A DNA stretch of 48,626 nt from Nitrososphaerota archaeon (GTDB taxonomy: Archaea > Thermoproteota > Nitrososphaeria > Nitrososphaerales > Gagatemarchaeaceae): contig JAPCJS010000003.1 in NCBI GenBank assembly GCA_027886825.1, forward strand, positions 1-48,626. Reading direction: 5' to 3'. Of this stretch, positions 1 to 9,133 are shown piece after piece. The position numbers and the translations under genes are program-made. The notes beneath the pieces are model-generated. The model saw nothing but the letters and a program-made list of their open reading frames with translations. It had not been told where the DNA came from and made no database searches. Position 1 is the first letter of the stretch. Every line of letters starts with the position of its first letter.

Positions 1-175
1 ATGGCCAGACCGATGGGGCCTGCGCTCCATTGTGGAACCATGGCAAGAAGTGGTCTCCGATCCACACCGACTCGTACTCGAACTCTTCAGCAACCTTGAC
101 GGACTCTATGTGCTGCGCCGGCGTGAGCCAACCCCCGTCCAGGTCGAAGCCGAAATTCAGTTTGTTTATGGTCAA
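1..175 (-). CDS. Luciferase-like flavin/F420-dependent oxidoreductase, N-terminal part
   Basis: Partial gene, cut by the left edge of the window; 58 codons are visible. The reading frame starts at a TTG (175-173) that overlaps the TGA of the SelA-like gene upstream, so the two are probably translated together. The visible protein begins with an LNFGFDLDGGWLTP-like strand, followed by a helix and then ESVWIGDHFLPW. That is the first beta-alpha unit of the bacterial-luciferase/F420-dependent TIM-barrel family, where the strand after the first helix carries a 'WxGDH' signature. Members use FMN or F420 to oxidise alcohols, sugars or other small organics. The substrate cannot be told from this fragment. 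No ATG lies in a better position, and the start choice rests on the overlap and on the fit to the family N-terminus. Confidence 0.72.
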   Translation of the reverse strand, partial: MTINKLNFGFDLDGGWLTPAQHIESVKVAEEFEYESVWIGDHFLPWFHNGAQAPSVWP

Positions 176-1314
176 CGCCCTTTTGATTTTGAAGGCGCAG
201 ACAGCAGCACCTTCCGGAGCTGAAGCCTGAGAGACTCGCCCAACAGCCTGACGTCCGTGCTCCCCAACGTCCGGACATCGATCACGATGACGTTCTTGTC
301 CTTGGATACGTCCCCCAGAGGCCTTGTCCAGATTGGCGGCTCCTCCTTCTCGAGGGCGAGCCTCACTTTCTCGGCTTTGGCCTCACCGTCTGGCGCGTCG
401 ATGTAGATGACGAGCCGGGGTATGGGTTGCGGGAAGTTCAGGTTCCAGGGGAAGAACACCTGGGTTCTTACCGACTCAATCCCGGCGACGGAGTCCTGGA
501 GCTGCTTGACCCGCTTCTGCCATTCATCGATTACGGCGTCTCCCTCGTGCGCGGCCATCTCGACCGCGATCAGGAGGCCCACGATCTCCTCCTTGCTGAC
601 TTTCATTCCGCGACCAGGGCCGTAGTTTGGAAAGGAGAGCGATCTTGCAAGGGCGATGGGCCCCCTCCTACCGATCAGCAGGCCGGAACTGTTCGGACCG
701 TTGAAGCCCTTGCCCCCGCTCACGGCCACGAGGTCCGGGTCGTAGTTCAAGACCTCTTTGATACCCCTGACGGCAGGATCAACGACCGATGCATCAACGA
801 GCACCGGAATCCCGCGGTTTCTGCACGCTTCCACGCACTCGGCGAGACTGAACTCAAAATCGGACTCGTTCACCACGTAGGCTACCGCGATGGTTGATTC
901 GTCGAAGTGATCGGAGAGCGACTCAGACTGCGAACTGCGAGCTATCTGCTTGAGCTCTACCTCGCAGGTCCGGAACGCATCTGCGTACTTGGTGACATGT
1001 GACCTCTGGATCAGAATCCTGGGCGTCGCAAGCGAGGCGTGTCGGTCTTTGGCCATCTGCACAGCCGTGCTGGCAGCAATCACGTTCGAGGCGTAGGCTC
1101 CAGATGTTACGATACCATCTTCGCAACCGACCAGGTTCGAGAGTATCTTGCCCGCGTTCACCTCCAGTGCCGCCATGTCCACCCAATGAGAGGAGACATC
1201 GGCCATCGCCTTCACGACGCGTGGATGCGGACAGGAGCCTCCATACTTCGTGAAATGGCCGGCACCGTTGATGACCTTCTTGAACCCGAGCTTCTGAAGC
1301 ATAGTATCTACCAT
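172..1314 (-). CDS. SelA-like PLP-dependent fold-type I enzyme
   Basis: A 380-residue protein related to the SelA (seryl-tRNA-Sec selenium transferase)/D-glucosaminate-6-phosphate ammonia-lyase group. It has the fold-type I layout: VLVDAS around D174 for the pyridinium nitrogen, and SGGKGFNGPNSSG, where K202 should form the Schiff base with PLP. The N-terminal GAGHFTKYGGSCPHPRV stretch also matches SelA relatives. Nothing around it (no SelB, no tRNA-Sec) suggests selenocysteine synthesis, so a catabolic role on an amino-sugar or amino-acid derivative is more likely. Relatives of this family sit beside EF_0837-type metallohydrolases in bacteria, and one of those is encoded at 12274-13437. The ATG start follows a TATA-like CTAAATAAAA (about 1346-1355, minus strand). 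The LLM-type gene overlaps its stop codon. Confidence 0.8.
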   Translation of the reverse strand: MVDTMLQKLGFKKVINGAGHFTKYGGSCPHPRVVKAMADVSSHWVDMAALEVNAGKILSNLVGCEDGIVTSGAYASNVIAASTAVQMAKDRHASLATPRILIQRSHVTKYADAFRTCEVELKQIARSSQSESLSDHFDESTIAVAYVVNESDFEFSLAECVEACRNRGIPVLVDASVVDPAVRGIKEVLNYDPDLVAVSGGKGFNGPNSSGLLIGRRGPIALARSLSFPNYGPGRGMKVSKEEIVGLLIAVEMAAHEGDAVIDEWQKRVKQLQDSVAGIESVRTQVFFPWNLNFPQPIPRLVIYIDAPDGEAKAEKVRLALEKEEPPIWTRPLGDVSKDKNVIVIDVRTLGSTDVRLLGESLRLQLRKVLLSAPSKSKGR

Positions 1315-1454
1315 CTCAAACAGCCTGCCGCGTCAGGTTTCATTTTTTTATTTAGGTCTTTGTCGGGAAAGGGATTTCCAAGTCTTGAGCGCTGGAGACG
1401 GCTGACCTGAACCTGACAACCTGTTTAAAACCGGAGCGGAAGGCCTAGCTCACG
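1315..1454. promoter_or_regulatory. Divergent promoter region
   Basis: The 140-nt gap separates two divergent genes. On the minus strand an A/T-rich TATA-like element (CTAAATAAAA, 1346-1355) lies about 37 nt before the SelA-like start. On the plus strand TTTAAAA (1424-1430) lies 25-31 nt before the ceramidase-like ATG, the spacing of a leaderless archaeal promoter. Confidence 0.55.
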
Positions 1455-2756
1455 ATGTCGGCCAGACTTCGCTCGGGATCATATGAGGCGGACCTCAATC
1501 CCTCTCTCGGGCTTCCCATCTCAGGTTACTATCAGCCGAAGATAGCGACCCAATTTCACGACAGACTCTATGCCAAGGCAATCTCGCTAAGCTCAGGCGA
1601 CGAGCGGGTACTCATGGCATCCCTTGACCTGGTGGGCCTCGCCAAGCGAACGTGTGACGAGATTAGGAAGGAAGCAGAAGACAGGCTCAAAGTGCCGAAG
1701 GAGAACGTCGTCCTCCTTTCCACCCACACCCACTCGGGCCCTGAGACCTTCTCCTCGAACGCTTCGCTCTCTGAAACCCCGCCCGAAGTCCCAATGCGCA
1801 CCGAACTCGAGGAGAACATAGGTTGGATGAAACGGATGATAACATTCGCGCTCGAGCAGGCGATGAAGGACGAACGTCCAGTCGACCGTACATCGGTCAC
1901 GTCGACCCCCGTCAAGGGGATGTTCTCGAATCGCAACGACCCAGCCCGCACGATAGATAGGACGCTCACCACTCTCAGACTCGGGAGGGAAAAAAGACCG
2001 CTTTTTCTTGTCAACCACAACTGCCACCCCACCGTCTTAGGGGCGAACAACGTCTTCTACTCCGCGGATTTTCCCGCCTACCTATCCCGATCGCTGGCTG
2101 AGAAACTGAACGCCGAGCAGGTAAACTGCGTCACGGGTTCCTGCGGCGACGTCAGCACTCGTCTGACTCTGGGGAACGAGTTCTCTAAGAGGAGGAACCT
2201 TGCGAATACTGTGAGGTACGGGGAGACTCTTGCAGACCTTGTCGTCGCTTCTCAACGAAATGCGAAGACTCTGGAAGACAGCAGCCTCTACGTTGCCTCG
2301 AGGCAGCTCGAACTCAAGGTCAAGAAGCACCCTGATGCCTCAGAGTCGGAGCGGTTGCGGCTCGACCTTGAGAAAGAGATCAAGCGGACCCGTGAAGCCA
2401 CACGGAGGAGCAAGCTGGAGCTCGCTCTTGAAGGGATCAAGATATGGGAGGAGACTCTCGCGGCCAACCCACGCGGCCTGCCAAGCACGATGGGCTTCGA
2501 CCTCGGTGTCGTCGCTCTCGGAGAAGAGTTCGCGCTCGTCTGGGCCTCTGGCGAGCTGCTCTCAGAGACGGGGCTCATGCTGAAGCAGAAGTCAAGGTTC
2601 GGGACGACGATGGTCTCGGGTTACGGCAACGGGGACATCGGGTACATACCGCTTCCTCAGTCGTATGAGAACCTCGAGTATGAGGCTGTCGTGAGTCCCC
2701 TCGAGGAAGGGGAGACGAAGCGGGTCGAGGGAGAGCTTCTGCGCCTTCTCGTGTAG
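1455..2756 (+). CDS. Neutral/alkaline ceramidase-like hydrolase
   Basis: A 433-residue protein that resembles the N-terminal catalytic domain of neutral/alkaline non-lysosomal ceramidases. Visible family features are the early SLGLPISGYY motif, LLSTHTHSGP with H91 and H93 as likely zinc ligands, NHNCHPTVLG (H188, H191) and GSCGDVS, which corresponds to the family's GDVSP-like active-site segment. There is no signal peptide and the length lacks the C-terminal immunoglobulin-like domain of true ceramidases, so the enzyme should be cytoplasmic and its substrate need not be a sphingolipid. Archaeal and soil-bacterial homologues of unknown substrate are common. The ATG sits 25 nt after a TATA-like box, consistent with a leaderless transcript. 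Confidence 0.78.
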   Translation: MSARLRSGSYEADLNPSLGLPISGYYQPKIATQFHDRLYAKAISLSSGDERVLMASLDLVGLAKRTCDEIRKEAEDRLKVPKENVVLLSTHTHSGPETFSSNASLSETPPEVPMRTELEENIGWMKRMITFALEQAMKDERPVDRTSVTSTPVKGMFSNRNDPARTIDRTLTTLRLGREKRPLFLVNHNCHPTVLGANNVFYSADFPAYLSRSLAEKLNAEQVNCVTGSCGDVSTRLTLGNEFSKRRNLANTVRYGETLADLVVASQRNAKTLEDSSLYVASRQLELKVKKHPDASESERLRLDLEKEIKRTREATRRSKLELALEGIKIWEETLAANPRGLPSTMGFDLGVVALGEEFALVWASGELLSETGLMLKQKSRFGTTMVSGYGNGDIGYIPLPQSYENLEYEAVVSPLEEGETKRVEGELLRLLV

Positions 2757-3090
2757 CTGCCTGGAGCCTCAATCCGCCCGGCTACCTGAATCTCAGACTT
2801 CAGAGAGCTTCTGTGCGCATCGAGGTATCGCGGGGTGTTCCTCCAGGATAGCGGATTGCGAGCTATCCCCTCGAAGACAGTCACCTTCGACCCGAGGATG
2901 CGTCCCGAATAACTTCCGAGTTCTTCGGACCCGTCGAGACGCAGGACAGTATCGACATCACTCGATCGCGTCCCTATTTCGTGTGCTAAGCAGTATCGGC
3001 AACTAAGCAGGGCAGCTTGGCCGGGATGCCGACGTGAGGTGAACGGCAGCGAAGCGGCGGCCCCTCCGATCGCCGTCCAAACGCTGAAAT
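2757..3090. other. Intergenic stretch, no convincing gene
   Basis: I see no recognisable gene here. A minus-strand frame stays open from about 2990 into the end of the preceding gene and reads plausibly (SGRILGSKVTVFEGIARNP), but it has no clear start or promoter and matches no family I know. It may be a gene remnant or chance. Confidence 0.3.
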
Positions 3091-5154
3091 GTGGGCAATC
3101 GACTCAGTAGGCGCGCTTTGGTCTCCAGAGTATCGCGTCCTAACTACAAAGTGAAACTCGTGAAGAACGTCATGATCCCGATGAGGGATGGCGTCCGCTT
3201 GGCCGCAGACCTCATTATGCCAGACTCCGACGAGAAGTTTCCAGGGATAATCCAGTATCACCCCTACAGGAAGGACGACATTTCCATAGGAAACAATGGT
3301 GCCCACTACTTCTTCGCGGAGCGCGGGTACGTTGGGATCCGCCTCGATGTGCGCGGGACCGGATCCTCCGAAGGCAACATCAGCGACGAGTATTCGGTCC
3401 AGGAGATGAGGGACGGCCAGGATGCTATCAACTGGCTCGCAAAGCAGAGCTGGTGCACCGGCAAGCTCGGGATGTTCGGCTATTCCTACTCCGGTACCTC
3501 GACCATGAACGCGGCGATGCAGGCCCCCGAACCACTGAAGGCGGTCGCTGCGGCGTACTTCGCCGATGACCGTTATCGCGTGGACACACACTACGCAGGC
3601 GGCTCCCTGATGCCGATGATTGACTGCGGCCTCTATGGGCCGTTCATGACCTGCTTCAATGCAATGCCGCCGTATCCGGAGTACTCGAGGGAGAAGTGGA
3701 TGGACATCTGGAAGAATCGGCTCGAGAACTCCACTCCCTGGCCTCTGGTCTGGCTGGACCATCAGGTGGACGGGCCCTACTGGCGGGGCGCCTCCGTGAA
3801 GTATCACTATGACAAGATCATCGCGCCCACCTTTCTCATTGACGGCTGGAGGGACGGATATCCCGGGGCGGCGACCAGGGTTTATCAGAACCTGAAGTGC
3901 CCCAAGCGGCTGCTGATAGGACCCTGGCTGCACGTCGGTCCAGATGCGGGTCCACCAGGTCCCAACATTCACATCAACCATGAGATTCTGCGATGGTGGG
4001 ACTACTGGCTGAAGGGCATCGACACCGGGGTGACCAGCGAACCGCCTATCTCGATCTACGTGCAGAAGTACGACGAGCCAACCGCGAACAGAAAGTCCAC
4101 GTCTGGCTACTGGAGATTTGAGAATGAGTGGCCAATAAGGCGGAGCGTCGACTTGCCCATGTTCCTAAGGGAAGGGGGGTTACTCTCGGAGGAGCCCGAC
4201 AAGAAATCTTCCTCGGGAACATCGTCAGACTCCTTCGAGTATCAACCTCAGGTCGGTCTCGCAGGCGGTTTCTTCAGCAGCGTCTCGCCGAACGTCCTCC
4301 CGACGGACCAGCGACCCGATGAAGCGCTCTCGCTCGTTTATACGACCGAGGCGCTCGAATCGAATCTGGAGGTCACGGGTTCTCCGAAAGCATTCCTGCA
4401 TGTCTCGTCCTCTGCAAAGGTGGCGTCGTTCGTCGTCAGACTGTCGGATGTGGCCCTGGACGGGACCTCAGCGCTTGTGACCAAGGGGGTCCTGAACGCG
4501 ACCCGTAGGAACTCCTTCGAGAGGCCTGAACCTCTCGTGCCTGGAAAGCTCTACGAGCTCGTTATACCCCTGGAATCGACATCTTGGACTTTCGAGAAAG
4601 GGCACAGGATCAGAGTGGCTGTATCGAGTAGCGACTGGCCGAACATGTGGCCGACGCCGGAACATGCGACCAATACTCTCCGCAGAAGCAAGGACACACC
4701 TTCCCGAGTCCTGCTCCCCGTGGTCAAGAAGCGGAAGGACGCGCTGCCCGAACCAAGCTACCTGGCACCAGTCCCGCTCTTCCAGCCGGCGGTGGTCACG
4801 CCAGGCGCAGACCAGTTCAGCATCCTGCACGAGCCCTATTCCAAGCGGATCCTCATCCGTGCGATACCCGGACGGCCGCTGAAGATCGGGCTGATAGACA
4901 TCGGGGTCGAGGTGAGCATCAGGGGGGAGGGGGAGGCGGGTCTGTCCACGGAGAACCCCGCGTCGGCCCATGTGAAGGGTCAGCATCATGTGAAGATACA
5001 AAGATACGATTCGCTGGTGGAGGTCCTTGGTCGGAACCTCGTTTTCAGCACGGAGGAAGACTTCCACCTCCTGGCGGACATAGAGGTGAAAATCGACGGG
5101 GTGCCGTTCTTCTTGAAATCCTGGTCAAAGGTCTACAAACGGGAACTCATGTGA
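3091..5154 (+). CDS. CocE/NonD family serine hydrolase (X-Pro dipeptidyl-peptidase S15 family)
   Basis: A 687-residue alpha/beta hydrolase with the full S15/CocE layout. The nucleophile elbow is GYSYSG (S132, residues 130-135), the acid is probably in FLIDGWRDG, and the catalytic His lies in GPWLHV. A C-terminal jelly-roll-like region carries the conserved VVRLSDV and GHRIRVAVSSSDWPN motifs. RGTGSSEG near residue 88 contributes the oxyanion-hole Tyr/Gly region of the family. Relatives hydrolyse acyl esters and amides (cocaine esterase, glutaryl-7-ACA acylase) or X-Pro peptides. A broad acyl/amide hydrolase role is the safest call. No signal peptide is seen. The start is a GTG; the homologous region begins near residue 17, so a slightly later start is possible. 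Confidence 0.85.
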   Translation: MGNRLSRRALVSRVSRPNYKVKLVKNVMIPMRDGVRLAADLIMPDSDEKFPGIIQYHPYRKDDISIGNNGAHYFFAERGYVGIRLDVRGTGSSEGNISDEYSVQEMRDGQDAINWLAKQSWCTGKLGMFGYSYSGTSTMNAAMQAPEPLKAVAAAYFADDRYRVDTHYAGGSLMPMIDCGLYGPFMTCFNAMPPYPEYSREKWMDIWKNRLENSTPWPLVWLDHQVDGPYWRGASVKYHYDKIIAPTFLIDGWRDGYPGAATRVYQNLKCPKRLLIGPWLHVGPDAGPPGPNIHINHEILRWWDYWLKGIDTGVTSEPPISIYVQKYDEPTANRKSTSGYWRFENEWPIRRSVDLPMFLREGGLLSEEPDKKSSSGTSSDSFEYQPQVGLAGGFFSSVSPNVLPTDQRPDEALSLVYTTEALESNLEVTGSPKAFLHVSSSAKVASFVVRLSDVALDGTSALVTKGVLNATRRNSFERPEPLVPGKLYELVIPLESTSWTFEKGHRIRVAVSSSDWPNMWPTPEHATNTLRRSKDTPSRVLLPVVKKRKDALPEPSYLAPVPLFQPAVVTPGADQFSILHEPYSKRILIRAIPGRPLKIGLIDIGVEVSIRGEGEAGLSTENPASAHVKGQHHVKIQRYDSLVEVLGRNLVFSTEEDFHLLADIEVKIDGVPFFLKSWSKVYKRELM

Positions 5155-5164
5155 GAGTGGGTGG

Positions 5165-5962
5165 TCATCTGCCTCTGTACGTAGGTCCTCTCTTACCGGA
5201 GAAGGCCGCCGCACCCTCTTTCCTGTCCTCGCTGGAATAGATCGCAGTTATACTCTCGGTCTCGAGCGACATCGCCGTCTCGAAGTCCGTGTCCAGCCCC
5301 CGGTCAATGAGCGACTTGGTCAGCATTACCGAGAGCGGCGCGTTGGCCATTATCCTTCGCGCAGTCTCGATCACGGCCCCGTGAAGTTCTCGCTGGGGGA
5401 AGACCCTGTTGATGAGACCGATCCTCTCCGCCTCGGCGGCTGACATTGTCTCTCCGGTCAGAGCGATCTCCTTCGCCTTTTTCTCTCCGACGAGCCTCGG
5501 TAGCCTGTGGAAACCCGCGTTGGTGATCAGCTGAGCGACCTTCACCTCGGGGAAGCCGAACTTCGCGCCTTCAGAGGCGTAGACGATGTCACAGGAGATT
5601 GCGATTTCTGCCCCTCCGCCAAGGGCGTATCCGTTGACCTCGGCCAGGACCACCTTCTTCATGTTGTGGATGGTCCTCGTGAGCGCCTGATAGGCCAGAA
5701 TCTTCTCCCTGAACTCTAGCGGGGTATATTCGATGAGGTCTTCCCTGAGATCTTCCCCCGCACAGAAGGAAGAACCAGCTCCCGTGAGTATGACAGCTCG
5801 GACGGTCTTCTCTTCCTCAGCTCTCTCGAGGAGATTGGTTGTTTCGATGACCATCTCCTTGGTCAGGGCGTTCAGCCGCCCGGGGCGGTTGAACATGATC
5901 GTCGCTATCCCACCCTGTTTGCGATAGAGGGCCGTGGTACCCTGTCCCTCCTTGGGAGGCAT
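5165..5962 (-). CDS. Enoyl-CoA hydratase/isomerase family protein
   Basis: A 265-residue crotonase-fold protein. The oxyanion-hole segments are present: GAGSSFCAGEDL and NGYALGGGAEIAISCD, followed by the FGFPEVKVAQ loop. The first catalytic Glu position of hydratases is not obviously conserved, so isomerase, hydrolase or another crotonase activity is possible. It probably acts on a CoA thioester in the cytosol, perhaps downstream of acids released by the neighbouring hydrolases. It converges on the CocE-type gene with only 10 nt between the two stop codons. TTTAAA at 5991-5996 lies about 29 nt upstream of the ATG, suggesting its own leaderless promoter. Confidence 0.85.
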   Translation of the reverse strand: MPPKEGQGTTALYRKQGGIATIMFNRPGRLNALTKEMVIETTNLLERAEEEKTVRAVILTGAGSSFCAGEDLREDLIEYTPLEFREKILAYQALTRTIHNMKKVVLAEVNGYALGGGAEIAISCDIVYASEGAKFGFPEVKVAQLITNAGFHRLPRLVGEKKAKEIALTGETMSAAEAERIGLINRVFPQRELHGAVIETARRIMANAPLSVMLTKSLIDRGLDTDFETAMSLETESITAIYSSEDRKEGAAAFSGKRGPTYRGR

Positions 5963-6103
5963 TCTGTCTCAGGTTCCAGAAAACCGGGCGTTTAAACCTG
6001 TTTCAGGAAGTCCTGGAGTGACGCTCGGCGCAGGCCTACGATTCGAGAAGGGAGAATGACAGCATCCACGATGCGGTCAGCCTAACCCGAACTTCCCTGC
6101 ATA

Positions 6104-7933
6104 TTACGCTGCGGACATTGACGCGTATGTCCTTCCTGGTCGGCGCAGGACACTGCTGGCATAGACCACCGCGATGAAGACAGCCACTCCAACCATCGCC
6201 ACCGCAGTGCTCGTGTTGATGGCGGTCGAGGACGCAGAACTGCTCGTAGTCGAGGACGAGGAAGTGCTCGTAGTCGAGGACGAAGAGCCAACGCTGGCGG
6301 GTGCCAACGACGTCAGCACCTGCTGACTGAGGACCGGGTAATAGAACACGTCGAAGCTACCCGCGTTGTTCAATGCCGGTTGCCATCCGTTGAACCCCTG
6401 GGAGTTGTACGCTGCCTCGAATGGCTCATACAGGACACTGTTCGTCACAGCGGAGTTCGCGAGAACGTTCAGCGCAGACTTGAGCTGTGTAAGCGCCTGA
6501 GCAGGGTCCGGGTTAGAGAGCGCTGCAGCGAAGTCAGCCTTGAACGTGGAGTTTACCCACGCGGTTGGAAGATTGACTGGGTTCCTCATCCACTTGAATG
6601 GCGAGGGGAAGTAGGAGTCTGGGAAGAGCACTATGTTGTAGGTGTTCGGGATGTTGTACTTGTCGTTGGTGACCGTGTTGTAGTCCGTTATCTGCAGGTT
6701 CACCTTCAGACCGACATTCTGCATGGAACTCGCAATCTGCTGCGCGGCTCTCACGACGTCAGGGTCGCTGTTGGGTGCGACGAACTGTACGGTCAGAACC
6801 GTACCGTTTGCCATAGCCCAGTTCCCGGCGCTGTTCTTGGTGAGGCCGGCAGCCTGGAGACGGCTTATCGCAGTAGTCGGGTTATAGTTGTACATGGGGG
6901 TGCTGCTGCTCGGCCAGTAGGTGTTGTACGCCAGCGGGCTCAGCAGAAGCGGGTTGCCGAGCGTACTCTGGTTGTTGTAGAGCAACTGGTTGATCTGGGC
7001 CTTCGGGACTAGATACATCATGGCCTGCCTGAATGCCGTATTGTTGTACGGGTAGACTGCCGGGTTGATGAAGAACTCCATCTGCGTGTTGCTCGGAAGT
7101 CCGGTCTCGGTCAGCGATGGCACGGAGGATAGAGTCTGAGCGTCGCTCGACGTGATCATCCCGCTGTCGACTTGGCCGGATGCCAGCGCATTCACAAGCG
7201 CGCTGTCCGTCGTGAATATCTGGTAGATGACCGTATGAATCTTTGGCGTCGTGCCGTTCCAGTCTGGCGAGTACGGATTGGCCACGGCTGTCAATGTCGG
7301 GCTGTTGGCCGTGTAATCCTGAGGCACATACGCACTGTCGCCCGGTCCACCGAGTATGGGGGTCGTCTGGAGCGTGTTGTTCCCGGTGAACTGCTTGAAG
7401 TAGTGATAGGGATAGACAGGGTAGAGCCAGGTCAGCATCGCGAAGAGAGGATCTGGCTTTGCCGTGTTGATCTGGATCGCGGTCGAGTTCATTACCGAGA
7501 TACTGGTGACCGTGCCCCTCAGGTTGCCCCAGATGTCGAAGGCGGACAGGTTCGCATACGGCCCATGAGGCAGGTAAATCCCAAATGAATACGCCAGGTC
7601 GGTTGAATTCATCGGCACACCGTCAGACCACTTCATGTTGGGCGACTTTAGGTTCACAACCCATTGCTGGTCGTTGCTGCCAGTAATAGCGGACGGTGTA
7701 TCACACACGTCCTGTTTGACGACGCCTGCGAAACCGAACTGATAGCAATAGAGGTAGGGGAACTGGGTCCAGGTGCCGAAGCCGGTTGTACCCGACTGCA
7801 TGAAGGTCGTTTCAGGGAGGCCCACGATACCAATGCGAAGCGTCGAGTTCGTTTGCGCTCCAGCGGGCAGAAGACCGGGCAGGACGAGAAGAGCTGACAT
7901 GCATCCAATCAGGACGAAGTTCCGAATATTCAA
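6104..7933 (-). CDS. ABC transporter substrate-binding protein, family 5, membrane-anchored
   Basis: A 609-residue extracellular solute-binding protein of the DppA/OppA (SBP_bac_5) type. I chose the TTG at 7933. It lies about 28-32 nt after TATAAAA (minus strand, 7961-7968) and gives a clean signal peptide (MNIRNFVLIGCMSALLVLPG...LPAGAQ). The open frame upstream of it is not protein-like. The mature part shows family features such as WVVNLKSPNMKWSDGVPMNS and FRQAMMYLVPK. The C-terminus has a Ser/Thr-rich linker (about residues 545-570), one transmembrane helix (AMVGVAVFIAVVYAS) and a short basic tail. It is therefore tethered to the outer face of the membrane, as is usual in archaea. It diverges from the transporter genes at 8108-11942 and should feed them peptides or oligosaccharides. 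Confidence 0.88.
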   Translation of the reverse strand: MNIRNFVLIGCMSALLVLPGLLPAGAQTNSTLRIGIVGLPETTFMQSGTTGFGTWTQFPYLYCYQFGFAGVVKQDVCDTPSAITGSNDQQWVVNLKSPNMKWSDGVPMNSTDLAYSFGIYLPHGPYANLSAFDIWGNLRGTVTSISVMNSTAIQINTAKPDPLFAMLTWLYPVYPYHYFKQFTGNNTLQTTPILGGPGDSAYVPQDYTANSPTLTAVANPYSPDWNGTTPKIHTVIYQIFTTDSALVNALASGQVDSGMITSSDAQTLSSVPSLTETGLPSNTQMEFFINPAVYPYNNTAFRQAMMYLVPKAQINQLLYNNQSTLGNPLLLSPLAYNTYWPSSSTPMYNYNPTTAISRLQAAGLTKNSAGNWAMANGTVLTVQFVAPNSDPDVVRAAQQIASSMQNVGLKVNLQITDYNTVTNDKYNIPNTYNIVLFPDSYFPSPFKWMRNPVNLPTAWVNSTFKADFAAALSNPDPAQALTQLKSALNVLANSAVTNSVLYEPFEAAYNSQGFNGWQPALNNAGSFDVFYYPVLSQQVLTSLAPASVGSSSSTTSTSSSSTTSSSASSTAINTSTAVAMVGVAVFIAVVYASSVLRRPGRTYASMSAA

Positions 7934-8107
7934 AAGGTAGGGTTTAATGGCGTGCGAGTCATATAAAAGCGTTGATTCTAGCGAGGTTCGGACCGGCCCT
8001 GACCAAAGCCGGAGAGTCTCCACGCCAGTGCAGAGAGCCGCGTCTTCATCCCATTCTCGTCCATACAGGAATCCGTAATGATAGAAAACCTTAAGCAATG
8101 AACGCGG
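7934..8107. promoter_or_regulatory. Divergent promoter between binding protein and permease operon
   Basis: The 174-nt gap holds a clear minus-strand TATA-like element (TTTTATAT, 7961-7968) for the binding protein. A weaker plus-strand candidate, TAATGATA (about 8075-8083), lies 25-30 nt before the permease ATG. I see no obvious operator repeat. Confidence 0.5.
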
Positions 8108-9133
8108 ATGTTGAGGACCAAGGATGCCAGGGTGCGTCGCTTACACTTCCCGACCAGGCTGAAGACGGCGTACGTCCGCAGAAGAATCATCACGACCGTC
8201 ATCATCTTCTTGGTGGTATACCTTCTCAACTTCATCATCCCCAGGCTCGAGCCGGGCAGCATCCTCTCGGCCATCCATGGTGCCGACCTGCTGCCTGCAC
8301 AGCGTGAGCAGCTACTGCAGATGCTCGGAGTCAACACCCCATATCCTCAGCAGTTCGAGAACTACCTCAAGGACACCTTCCTGACCTTCCCTCCAAACTT
8401 CGGAATCTCCTTCGCCCGCTACCCGCTCCCTGTGTGGGCTCTGGTCACTCAGGCGCTTCCCTGGACTCTCTTGCTGGTGGGGATATCCCAGGCCATCGCC
8501 TGGACTTCCGGCGTCCTTCTGGGAGCGTGGCTGGCGTGGCACAGGGGCTCGAAGGCGGACTCGGCGATGTTCAGCGTCTCGAACTTCATGTGGGGGGTGC
8601 CGAGCTACTGGCTGGCCACCATCTTCATCTATGTCTTCGCAATCCGGCTCAAACTCTTTCCGGCGGCATTATCGAGCAGCGGCGCCATAGGATTCAATCT
8701 CGGTTCTGCGGAATCGATCCTGCTGCACTCTTTCCTTCCCATACTGACTCTTGTCGTACTCAACTTCCCTCAGCACGCACTGGTGATGCGAAACACGATG
8801 GTCGGAGTCCTCCAGGAGGACTTCATCAAGGCCGCGGAGGCGAGGGGGTTGAGGACTAGGACGCTGGTCTTGGGGCACGCCGCGAGAAACGCCCTGTTGC
8901 CGAGCATAACCAACCTGGCACTGGGTTTCGGGGCGATTCTCTCCGGTGCTTATCTGGTGGAGATAATCTTCTCCTACCCCGGGCTGGGTTACCTCATCGA
9001 GCAGTCCGCGATAGGAAGGGACTATCCCGTCCTCGAAGCCATCTTCTTCTTCTCCGCGATGCTGGTGCTGATAGCCAATCTGGCCGCCGATATTGCATAC
9101 ACTTTCCTTGATCCGAGGGTCGAGAATGAGTAG
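8108..9133 (+). CDS. Peptide/oligosaccharide ABC transporter permease, DppB type
   Basis: A 341-residue inner-membrane permease. The N-terminus has a basic segment then a transmembrane helix (TTVIIFLVVYLLNFIIP). An extracytoplasmic segment follows, then five further helices typical of the DppB/OppB family. The cytoplasmic EAA loop that docks on the ATPases is visible as KAAEARGLRTRTLVLGHAAR (residues about 238-257), followed by the GAYLVEIIFSYPGLGYL signature. The ATG is the first start after the promoter. Its stop overlaps the next permease start by 8 nt, showing translational coupling within a four-gene operon. Confidence 0.9.
   Translation: MLRTKDARVRRLHFPTRLKTAYVRRRIITTVIIFLVVYLLNFIIPRLEPGSILSAIHGADLLPAQREQLLQMLGVNTPYPQQFENYLKDTFLTFPPNFGISFARYPLPVWALVTQALPWTLLLVGISQAIAWTSGVLLGAWLAWHRGSKADSAMFSVSNFMWGVPSYWLATIFIYVFAIRLKLFPAALSSSGAIGFNLGSAESILLHSFLPILTLVVLNFPQHALVMRNTMVGVLQEDFIKAAEARGLRTRTLVLGHAARNALLPSITNLALGFGAILSGAYLVEIIFSYPGLGYLIEQSAIGRDYPVLEAIFFFSAMLVLIANLAADIAYTFLDPRVENE

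Noticed and set aside
172-1314. Selenocysteine synthesis suggested by the SelA-like protein
   Set aside because: No SelB, SelD, tRNA-Sec or in-frame UGA gene is seen, and archaea use SepSecS instead of SelA.
2986-3981. A 331-codon minus-strand frame opposite the CocE-type gene
   Set aside because: It overlaps a clear plus-strand hydrolase and has no family signature; a composition artefact.
6240-6295. Tandem DNA repeat near the end of the binding-protein gene
   Set aside because: It only encodes the Ser/Thr linker before the membrane anchor; low-complexity linkers are expected there.
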